Of a stretch of 9,718 bases of DNA, positions 1 through 5,862 are shown piece by piece (positions within the stretch are counted from its first letter, which is position 1; the number at the start of each line of letters is the position of its first letter). Source of the stretch: Candidatus Magasanikiibacteriota bacterium (GTDB taxonomy: Bacteria > Patescibacteriota > Patescibacteriia > Magasanikbacterales > GWA2-37-8); assembly GCA_903858555.1 (NCBI GenBank), contig CAIOJG010000090.1, positions 1-9,718 of the forward strand, written 5' to 3'. A program made the position numbers and the translations under genes. The notes under the pieces are model-generated. The model was given only the letters and a program-made list of their open reading frames with translations, was not told the origin of the DNA and did not search any database.

Positions 1-626
1 AGCCATTTTTTATCAAAATTATCTTCCGAAAAATATTTTTTAAATTTATCCGGAACAATTTGTGAAAAAATATAACCACCTAAATAAATATTTAATACAA
101 TAAAACCTAAAATCCAACTACCATGCAACGCGGACCAGAGCCAAAAAGCGGGTGGTAAAATAAATAACCAGCGATAATTTTGTTTAGATTTTTCCAAGAA
201 ATAGACAGTGAGTGCAAAAAAAAGTGGCGTCAACATGGCCGGTCTGGTGACCAAAATATGCTCGATGAGATATTGGCAAAATAATGCTACACTCAAATAA
301 AGTGGCGTAATTTTTTTGTAAAATGTTTTGCCGATTATCAAGAATGAAATAAAAATCGATAGTGCCGCGAAGATGTTGAGCCACCAGTATCCCATATGGT
401 CGTATACAAACCAGATGAGATAATCGCTGCCCCACTCGTGGTTTGTCCATGGTTTTCCGTAAAAAGCGTAGGTGTAGGTATCTAGGTAGGGGAATGGTCC
501 ACCGCTATGAAGCTCTTGGCCAAAGCGCAGGTGCCAGCCAAAATCACCATCCATGGTGTTGGACATGACACAGAGTGGCAGGAGTAGATTTAGCAGCAGT
601 AGCAGGTAAAAAATGATTTTTTTCAT
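1..626 (-). CDS. Integral membrane protein, GT-C glycosyltransferase-like (N-terminal 208 residues, truncated by window edge)
   Basis: An uninterrupted frame runs from ATG at 626 to the left edge without a stop, giving 208 codons, so the protein is partial. Residues 1-20 form a very leucine-rich first membrane segment. The segment after it carries DGDFGWHLRFGQEL (residues 26-39), then a PYLDTYTYAF block and KPWTNHEW (58-65). This pattern of an acidic DxD followed by WHLR-G and later W-NHEW is typical of large multi-membrane proteins of the GT-C / dolichyl-phosphate-mannose-type transferase group, where the acidic loop is extracytoplasmic. Further hydrophobic stretches at about 80-98, 108-120, 128-143, 152-166 and 169-188 fit a polytopic membrane protein. 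It would act at the cell membrane, probably on a polyprenyl-linked sugar, but substrate and acceptor cannot be read. No Shine-Dalgarno precedes the ATG. The gene is divergent from the tRNA. Confidence 0.8.
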   Translation of the reverse strand, partial: MKKIIFYLLLLLNLLLPLCVMSNTMDGDFGWHLRFGQELHSGGPFPYLDTYTYAFYGKPWTNHEWGSDYLIWFVYDHMGYWWLNIFAALSIFISFLIIGKTFYKKITPLYLSVALFCQYLIEHILVTRPAMLTPLFFALTVYFLEKSKQNYRWLFILPPAFWLWSALHGSWILGFIVLNIYLGGYIFSQIVPDKFKKYFSEDNFDKKW

Positions 627-648
627 AACACCGGTTCGGTTTTAGTAG

Positions 649-676
649 TTGACTAATCCAGATTTTCTGCTATAAT
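649..676 (+). promoter_or_regulatory. Sigma70-type promoter of tRNA-Ser
   Basis: TTGACT at 649-654 and a perfect TATAAT at 671-676 are separated by 16 bases. Transcription would start near 683, about 16 bases before the mature tRNA 5' end at 699. This is one of the best promoter matches in the window and fits an independently expressed tRNA. Confidence 0.8.
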
Positions 677-698
677 TGTACCATAATTTGAATATTTT

Positions 699-783
699 GG
701 AGAGGTGTCAGAGTGGCCGATCGTGCAACTTTGCTAAAGTTGTGTACCGCAAGGTACCGAGGGTTCGACTCCCTCCCTCTCCG
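699..783 (+). tRNA. tRNA-Ser(GCT)
   Basis: The class II cloverleaf can be drawn by hand. The acceptor stem is GGAGAGG (699-705) with CCTCTCC (776-782) and discriminator G783. The anticodon stem is CAACT (726-730) with AGTTG (738-742), around loop TTGCTAA with anticodon GCT at 733-735, reading AGC and AGU serine codons. The long variable arm is GTACC-GCAA-GGTAC (744-757). The T arm is GAGGG-TTCGACT-CCCTC (759-775). The long variable arm confirms a serine identity. The D arm pairs poorly (TCA at 708-710 against CGT at 722-724). CCA is not encoded (CAA follows), so it must be added enzymatically. A promoter lies just upstream and a terminator just downstream, so it appears to be a single-gene transcript. 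Confidence 0.96.
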
Positions 784-786
784 CAA

Positions 787-815
787 AAAAACAACGACTA
801 GTTAGTCGTTGTTTT
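787..815. terminator. Bidirectional intrinsic terminator between tRNA-Ser and asd
   Basis: ACAACGACTA (791-800) pairs perfectly with TAGTCGTTGT (803-812), and flanking A and T bases extend the stem. On the plus strand the hairpin ends in TTTT; on the minus strand the A run at 785-790 becomes a T tract. It can therefore end both the tRNA transcript and the oncoming aspartate kinase/asd transcript. Confidence 0.85.
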
Positions 816-826
816 AAATTTGTTTG

Positions 827-1909
827 TTATTTTATATATCCTTGTTTTACGAGCAGCTCCGCGTTCAGAATTCCGCCGCCAGCCGCCCCACGAATCGTAT
901 TGTGGCTAAGACCGACAAATTTAAAATCCAATAAGTTACATTCACGCAATCGTCCAACACTGATCGCCATGCCATGTTCACTGCCGCGGTCTTTTTTTGG
1001 TTGAGGACGGTTGTCTTCTTCTAAATAAATAATAGCTTGTTTTGGTGCCATTGGTAATTTTAATTTTTGAGGCACGGAAGAAAAAGATTTCCAAATAGAA
1101 ATGATTTGTTCTTTAGTTGGTTTTTTCTTTTTAAAGGAGATGCTGACACAAGCGGTATGACCGTCGCTCACCGGCACGCGATTGCAGGCAGCGGTGATAG
1201 TGAGATTATTCGTCAAAACAAATTTTTCTTTTTTGATTTCACTTAAAATTTTCAGCGGCTCGGTTTCAGTTTTTTCTTCTTCGCCGCCAATAAACGGTAC
1301 AATGTTGTCTACCATATCTAAACTTGGCACGCCTGGATAGCCGGCACCGGAAATAGCCTGCATCGTCACTACGGACAAACGGTCGACCTCATAGCCGGCT
1401 TGTTGCAAAGCGTAAATCGGTGTTAAAAAACTCTGGATACTGCAGTTTGGTTTTACCACGATAAAACCTTTTTTCCAACCACGCTTTTTTCTTTGGGCAT
1501 CAATCATTTTAGTGTGGTCCGAATTTATTTCCGGCAAAAGCATTGGCACATCTTCAGTCCAACGGTGGGCAGAGCCACTAGAGATCACTGGTAAACCAGC
1601 GGCCGCCAGACTTTCTTCCAGTTGTTTTACTTTTTCTTTATCCGGCATTTCGACAGCGGAAAAAACAAAATCACAAGAGCGGGCAATCTCGTCAATATTC
1701 ATTGCGTCTACCACTTTAAGTTTCCCAACATTTTTTGGAATTGGCTCAGACATATGCCAGCGTCCTTTTACGGATTCAGCATAAGAAACCCCAGCTGACT
1801 GAGCGGAAGCCGCGACGCAAGTCACCGTAAACCAAGGATGTCCTTCTAGCAATGTAATATATCGTTGACCCACCATCCCGGTGGCGCCGACTATGCCAAC
1901 ACGAATCAT
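827..1909 (-). CDS. asd: Aspartate-semialdehyde dehydrogenase, archaeal/fungal type
   Basis: This enzyme reduces L-aspartyl-4-phosphate with NADPH to L-aspartate 4-semialdehyde in the cytoplasm (EC 1.2.1.11). The 360-residue product is full length for the archaeal/fungal subfamily. The nucleotide-binding loop GATGMVG is at residues 8-14. The catalytic cysteine is Cys156 in KPNCS. NRVPVSDGHT (243-252) supplies the substrate-binding arginine (Arg244) and catalytic histidine (His251). GLSHNTIRGAAGGGILNAEL near the C-terminus is also typical of this branch. The ATG at 1909 begins directly with the Rossmann strand MIRVGIVGATG, so the start is secure although no Shine-Dalgarno is visible. It lies 6 bases after the aspartate kinase stop, so the two are co-transcribed. 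In this context its product most likely feeds the carboxy(nor)spermidine synthase encoded divergently (inference). Confidence 0.95.
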   Translation of the reverse strand: MIRVGIVGATGMVGQRYITLLEGHPWFTVTCVAASAQSAGVSYAESVKGRWHMSEPIPKNVGKLKVVDAMNIDEIARSCDFVFSAVEMPDKEKVKQLEESLAAAGLPVISSGSAHRWTEDVPMLLPEINSDHTKMIDAQRKKRGWKKGFIVVKPNCSIQSFLTPIYALQQAGYEVDRLSVVTMQAISGAGYPGVPSLDMVDNIVPFIGGEEEKTETEPLKILSEIKKEKFVLTNNLTITAACNRVPVSDGHTACVSISFKKKKPTKEQIISIWKSFSSVPQKLKLPMAPKQAIIYLEEDNRPQPKKDRGSEHGMAISVGRLRECNLLDFKFVGLSHNTIRGAAGGGILNAELLVKQGYIK

Positions 1910-1915
1910 ATAAAT

Positions 1916-3271
1916 TTATTTATTAATAAAAATTTTATGCATAGCCCCAAGCAATGATGCAATGTCATGTTTGGAGGCTACCATACCTTCCATGCGAATA
2001 CATTTTGGGTAAGGACAAGCACCGACCAGTGCTTTAGCATCAAAGGTGTGCAATGTTTGATTGAAAATATTTACGTCTTTCCAAGTAAAATTTCCCACCG
2101 CGGTCACCATATGGACTGTTGTTAAAGAAATTTCTGGAAAGCGCGCTTTGGCTTCCTGAATAAGTTCCGATAACATACCGCTCGTATTTTCTACGGCCAC
2201 ATGTAGATAGGCGGGGTCGTTCCAGATTAACACCACGTTTACTTTGTAGCGAGCGCAGAGATCACTGATGTCAAAAAGTCTTTCGTAGCCACGCGCGTCA
2301 CCTTGATGCAGAGATAACATCATCAAATCTTTTTTGAAACTCACCATTTTAGCACCCGGTTTGGTTTGCTTGGTGTCGCGAACAGTAGTTTTATCTTTTG
2401 AATTTTGCAAAGAAGCAATCTCAGCCGAGATTTTATATTGGCGTAAATAACGTACGGCTTTGCCTTGAATAATTTTTCCGGCTTCTTCGATTTCATCATA
2501 GCTCAAAAAAGGAATAGTGCGCGCTTGGGGGACGAGTCTTGGGTCGGCAGAAAATACCGCACCGACATCTTTCCATAAGACTACTTTATGAGCACGTAAA
2601 GCTGCGCCTACAAAACAAGCCGTCGTGTCAGTGCCGCCACGTCCTAAAAGTGTGGTTACGCCTTTGGCAGTTCTACCGGTAAAGCCGGCAATCACCGGAA
2701 TATTTTTTACACTTTTCATGAAGCGCACAATGTTTTTTTCCGATTCTTCGTATAAAATATTGGCGTCTTTGACTACCGCGTCGGTGAGCACCGGAATATT
2801 TTCGCCGTAAACAGCGGTTGCTTTGAGATCGTCTTGAGAAAAATATTCAGCCACGCAGGTCGCGGAAAGTTTTTCTCCATAAGCAGTAATTTTGGCTTCC
2901 AGTTCGGCGGATGGTTTATTCGAAAAAACTTCTAGATCTTTGGCTAGTGTGACCATGATTTTTTCCAGACTATTTAAAATGATGGTTTCGGTTTTAGTCG
3001 GCACCTCGATAGTTTGAAATAACTTTAAATGCATCGCACCCAAATATTCGATAAAATCTTGGATGTCTTGTGTTGCATTTTTATTTTTGGACGCGGACAG
3101 GTTTGATAAAAATGAAATCAGTGTGTCGGTTACGTCTTTGATTGCGGATACAACCACAATCGGGCTATAACCGGCGCGAATTTGTTTAGTCAGTTCGCGT
3201 TTTACCAACGGCAAAAGAGTCGGCACCATGATACCGCCACCGCATTTATTTACAATATATTTTTTGGACAT
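1916..3271 (-). CDS. Aspartate kinase with divergent N-terminal motif and C-terminal ACT region
   Basis: It phosphorylates L-aspartate with ATP to 4-aspartyl phosphate (EC 2.7.2.4). The start chosen is ATG at 3271 (451 residues), because the kinase fold begins at once with KKYIVNKCGGG. A longer frame from 3325 would add 18 unlike residues and swallow the likely promoter. Family motifs are GEKLSA (132-137), GFTGRTAKGVTTLLGRGGTD (about 195-214) and WKDVGAVFSADPRLVP (233-248), the aspartate/ATP-binding core. The C-terminal about 140 residues have the size and beta-alpha layout of tandem ACT domains, the usual site of amino-acid feedback, but are strongly diverged. The nearly invariant KFGGTS motif appears as KCGGGI at residue 9 onward, and the usual A-K-V-L-H-P segment is GKAVRYLRQ. 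It is first gene of a two-gene operon with asd. Functional assignment is good; feedback behaviour is unknown. Confidence 0.9.
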   Translation of the reverse strand: MSKKYIVNKCGGGIMVPTLLPLVKRELTKQIRAGYSPIVVVSAIKDVTDTLISFLSNLSASKNKNATQDIQDFIEYLGAMHLKLFQTIEVPTKTETIILNSLEKIMVTLAKDLEVFSNKPSAELEAKITAYGEKLSATCVAEYFSQDDLKATAVYGENIPVLTDAVVKDANILYEESEKNIVRFMKSVKNIPVIAGFTGRTAKGVTTLLGRGGTDTTACFVGAALRAHKVVLWKDVGAVFSADPRLVPQARTIPFLSYDEIEEAGKIIQGKAVRYLRQYKISAEIASLQNSKDKTTVRDTKQTKPGAKMVSFKKDLMMLSLHQGDARGYERLFDISDLCARYKVNVVLIWNDPAYLHVAVENTSGMLSELIQEAKARFPEISLTTVHMVTAVGNFTWKDVNIFNQTLHTFDAKALVGACPYPKCIRMEGMVASKHDIASLLGAMHKIFINK

Positions 3272-3288
3272 AGTTAGGCTTATTTTAT

Positions 3289-3325
3289 ATAGCGTAATGC
3301 TATCATAAACTTTGGTGTCTGGCAA
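3289..3325 (-). promoter_or_regulatory. Candidate promoter and inverted repeat upstream of aspartate kinase
   Basis: On the minus strand TTGCCA (plus 3320-3325) and TAGCAT (plus 3297-3302) are 17 bases apart and would start RNA near 3290, giving a leader of about 19 bases to the ATG at 3271. The -10 hexamer lies inside the inverted repeat ATAGC-GTAAT-GCTAT (3289-3303). With one interruption (C3304) this extends outward to TTTAT (3284-3288) and ATAAA (3305-3309). That is the shape of an operator. An alternative minus-strand -10 (TAAAAT) lies closer to the start codon. Confidence 0.35.
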
Positions 3326-3334
3326 CAGAATATA

Positions 3335-3363
3335 TTGACATTAGCGCTCTAAATGTGTAAAAT
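3335..3363 (+). promoter_or_regulatory. Promoter of the carboxy(nor)spermidine synthase/decarboxylase operon
   Basis: A perfect TTGACA (3335-3340) is followed after 17 bases by TAAAAT (3358-3363). Transcription would begin near 3370, about 29 bases before the ATG at 3399. A GGAG at 3374-3377 lies 21 bases before the ATG, too far to act as a normal ribosome binding site. The promoter is back to back with the aspartate kinase promoter. Confidence 0.75.
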
Positions 3364-3398
3364 TCTGTTATTAGGAGTTATTTTTAACTTAAAGATTT

Positions 3399-4646
3399 AT
3401 GAACAAAGTTCTTATCTTGGGAGCCGGCGGTGTCGCCAAAGTTACGGCTATAAAATGTGCTCAGCAGCCGGAAGTTTTTAATGAGATTATCGTGGCTAGT
3501 CGTACACTGGCAAAATGTGACCGCATCGCGGAAGCGGCCAAGCGTTTGACTGGCACTACTATCAAGACCGAAGCGGTCACAGTTAGTATGATCGATAATG
3601 CTGATTTGGTAGCTTTGTTACAGAAACACCAACCGCAGATCCTGATCAACTTAGCGGATCCATATTTTGATTTAATTGTGATGGAAGCTTGTTTGAAAGC
3701 CAAGGTAAATTATGTGGATACGGCCAATTACGAACCTGTAGAAGAAGCTCGTATGCGCTACGACGAGCAATGGGCAATGAGTGATAAATTTAAAGAAGCC
3801 GGATTGCGAGCGGTGCTCGGCTGTGGTTTTGATCCGGGTGTCACTCAGGCGATGACTGCTTATGGTGCCAAAAAATATTTTAATGAAATTCAAGAATTGC
3901 ATATCATGGATTGCAACGCCGGCAATCACGGCCATGTGTTCGCGACCAATTTTAGTCCGGAAATAAATATCCGTGAAGTAGCTGCTCCCGCTCGTTATTG
4001 GAAAAATGGTCAGTGGGTGGAAGTGGCCTCGATTATTAGTCCACTGCAATCTCGTCAAGATTATCATTTTGCTTTCAACTATCCAGAAATTGGTCCAAAA
4101 GAAACTTATTTGCTTTACCATGAGGAATTGCAATCGTTAGTCAAAAATTTTCCAACTTTGAAAGTGGCTACCTTTGGTATGACTTTTGGTGAACAGTATT
4201 TGACCCACTTGCGCGTATTGCAAAATATCGGTATGACTCGTATTGATGAAGTGGATTACAATGGTTGTAAAGTGGTACCGGTTAAATTCTTGGAAAAATT
4301 ATTACCGGATCCAGCTTCACTCGCCAAAAATTACACGGGCAAAACCAACATTGGTTGTGTGGTAAAAGGTTTGGATAAAAACAATCAACCAAAATCATAT
4401 TTTATTTATAACATTTGTGATCACGCCGAGTGCTATCGTGAGACTGAGTCTCAGGGTATTTCTTATACGGCCGGTGTACCACCAATGATCGGTGCTAAAA
4501 TGATTTTAAAAGGTGAGTGGCAGGGAGCGGGTGTGTTCAATGTAGAACAGATGAACCCAGAGCCATTTATGCAGGCTTTGATGACCGATGGTTTGCCTTG
4601 GTCCGAATTGTTCGACCAAGATGTACCAGAAGTAAAGTGGGAATAA
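3399..4646 (+). CDS. Carboxynorspermidine/carboxyspermidine synthase (dehydrogenase), saccharopine dehydrogenase family
   Basis: It condenses L-aspartate 4-semialdehyde with a diamine (putrescine or 1,3-diaminopropane) using NADPH, giving carboxyspermidine or carboxynorspermidine (EC 1.5.1.43), in the cytoplasm. The 415-residue length fits this family. MNKVLILGAGGVAKV gives the Rossmann dinucleotide-binding loop (residues 8-13). ASRTLAKCD, GCGFDPGVTQ (141-150) and the C-terminal GVFNVEQMNPEPF then DGLPW (378-401) match this subgroup rather than lysine-pathway saccharopine dehydrogenases. An in-frame TAA just upstream (3390-3392) rules out a longer protein, so ATG 3399 is secure. It is followed after 5 bases by the matching decarboxylase and lies divergent from the two genes that make its semialdehyde substrate. 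Automated tools may label it saccharopine dehydrogenase. The diamine used cannot be read from sequence. Confidence 0.93.
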   Translation: MNKVLILGAGGVAKVTAIKCAQQPEVFNEIIVASRTLAKCDRIAEAAKRLTGTTIKTEAVTVSMIDNADLVALLQKHQPQILINLADPYFDLIVMEACLKAKVNYVDTANYEPVEEARMRYDEQWAMSDKFKEAGLRAVLGCGFDPGVTQAMTAYGAKKYFNEIQELHIMDCNAGNHGHVFATNFSPEINIREVAAPARYWKNGQWVEVASIISPLQSRQDYHFAFNYPEIGPKETYLLYHEELQSLVKNFPTLKVATFGMTFGEQYLTHLRVLQNIGMTRIDEVDYNGCKVVPVKFLEKLLPDPASLAKNYTGKTNIGCVVKGLDKNNQPKSYFIYNICDHAECYRETESQGISYTAGVPPMIGAKMILKGEWQGAGVFNVEQMNPEPFMQALMTDGLPWSELFDQDVPEVKWE

Positions 4647-4651
4647 TTATT

Positions 4652-5854
4652 ATGCAAAAAAATACCAAAATTCCAGAAGCGTATTTTCCTTTTCCTTCGC
4701 ACGTCACACTCAAACATTTAAAAGATGTGGTGAATCAAACCGCGGATATTCAAACGCCATCTTATGTGATTGACGAAGCGGTTTTGGAAAGTAATTTACA
4801 AATTCTCAAAAAAATAAAAAAAGAAACCGGTTGTAAAATTTTGTTGGCGCTCAAAGCTTTTTCTTTGCGTGCGACTTTTCCTTTGATGGGGGAGTATTTG
4901 GATGGGGTTTGCGCCAGTGGTATTTTTGAAGCGCGTCTGGGGTATGAAGATTTTAAAAAAGAAGTCCATACTTTTTCGCCGGCGTTTTCACAGAGGGATA
5001 TCAAAGATGTCATAAAATATTCGGACGTGGTGATTTTTAATTCGTTTGCTCAGTTGCGTGAATTTGGTGCCTTGGTAAAAAAGGCCGGCAAGCAAGTGGG
5101 TTTGCGGGTGAATCCGATGTTATCTAAATCACCAAAGTTGCTGTATAGCCCATGTGTGGCCAAATCTCGTCTTGGTGTGACGGCGGAGCAATTTAAAGGC
5201 GAAGATTTGTCGCTAGTAGATGGTTTTCATTTTCATGCTTTGTGTGAACAAGATGCCGATTCACTACAAGAAGTCCTCAAAAAATTTGAACGTGATTTTG
5301 GAAAATATTTACCAAACTTAAAATGGCTCAACATGGGTGGTGGCCATCATATTTCTAGAAAAGATTATAAAGTTGATTTGTTGGTTAAATTGGTAAAAAA
5401 TATAAAATCAAAATACGGTGTTCAGGTGCTGCTTGAACCAGGTGAGGGCGTAGTGCTAAATGCCGGTTATTTGGCTGCGACAGTTTTGGATATTGTTCAA
5501 AATAAAGGCAATGTCGCGATCATCGATGCTTCGGCTGAAACGCATGCACCCGACGTGCTGGGTATGCCATATCAGCCGTGTATCATTGGTGCGGCCAAAG
5601 GAACAGAAAAAAAATACGTGTATCGTATTGGTGGTCCGTCTTGTTTGGCCGGTGACGTGTTTGGTGATTACTCGTTTAATACTCCGCTTAAACCTGGACA
5701 GAAAATCTTATTTACCGATATGGCGCTTTATACGTTTGTAAAAAATACCACTTTCAATGGTATCCCATTGCCAAACATTGGTATTTTGGATAAAAAAGGA
5801 AATTATAAAGTGGTAAAAAAATTCGGTTACGAAGATTTCAAAAGTAAGTTGTAA
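4652..5854 (+). CDS. nspC: Carboxynorspermidine/carboxyspermidine decarboxylase
   Basis: This is a PLP enzyme of the alanine-racemase-like fold (DAP/ornithine decarboxylase superfamily). It decarboxylates carboxyspermidine or carboxynorspermidine to spermidine or norspermidine (EC 4.1.1.96). The start is ATG 4652 (400 residues), 5 bases after the upstream stop. The same frame stays open back to 4517, but that extension lies wholly inside the synthase gene and is not protein-like. The PLP lysine is Lys68 in LLALKAF. HFHALCE (193-199), GGGHH (229-233), EPGEG (262-266) and GPSCLAGDVFGDY (328-340) are the cofactor, substrate and dimer-active-site motifs, with Cys331 and Asp335 in the last. About 30 residues precede the usual first strand (TPSYVIDEAVL), a modest N-terminal extension. 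A weak GGGA at 4639-4642 is the only ribosome-binding-like sequence. It ends 8 bases from the convergent ATPase gene with no clear terminator. Confidence 0.93.
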   Translation: MQKNTKIPEAYFPFPSHVTLKHLKDVVNQTADIQTPSYVIDEAVLESNLQILKKIKKETGCKILLALKAFSLRATFPLMGEYLDGVCASGIFEARLGYEDFKKEVHTFSPAFSQRDIKDVIKYSDVVIFNSFAQLREFGALVKKAGKQVGLRVNPMLSKSPKLLYSPCVAKSRLGVTAEQFKGEDLSLVDGFHFHALCEQDADSLQEVLKKFERDFGKYLPNLKWLNMGGGHHISRKDYKVDLLVKLVKNIKSKYGVQVLLEPGEGVVLNAGYLAATVLDIVQNKGNVAIIDASAETHAPDVLGMPYQPCIIGAAKGTEKKYVYRIGGPSCLAGDVFGDYSFNTPLKPGQKILFTDMALYTFVKNTTFNGIPLPNIGILDKKGNYKVVKKFGYEDFKSKL

Positions 5855-5862
5855 ATAAAAAA

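Noticed and set aside
184..450. Minus-strand 88-codon frame inside the left-edge region
   Set aside because: It is an out-of-frame shadow of the GT-C-like gene (1-626); its composition is not membrane-like or family-like and it contains no recognisable motif.
1512..1784. Plus-strand 90-codon frame opposite asd, and similar frames opposite or inside other large genes
   Set aside because: These are antisense or alternate-frame shadows of well-supported enzymes and have no motifs or promoters of their own.
3272..3325. Longer aspartate kinase start at 3325 (18 extra residues)
   Set aside because: The kinase fold starts immediately at the ATG at 3271, the extra residues match nothing typical, and the extension would overlap the candidate promoter and inverted repeat.
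3399..4646. Saccharopine dehydrogenase of lysine metabolism
   Set aside because: The C-terminal motifs and the adjacent carboxyspermidine decarboxylase indicate carboxy(nor)spermidine synthase. No other aminoadipate-pathway gene is present.
4517..4651. Upstream extension of the decarboxylase frame to 4517
   Set aside because: It lies entirely within the synthase gene in another frame. The ATG at 4652 gives a normal 5-base operon gap and a normal-length enzyme.
4652..5854. Diaminopimelate decarboxylase (lysA)
   Set aside because: It has the same fold, but HFHALCE and GPSCLAGDVFGDY and the pairing with the synthase fit the carboxy(nor)spermidine decarboxylase. With asd nearby the lysine reading is tempting, but no dap genes occur.
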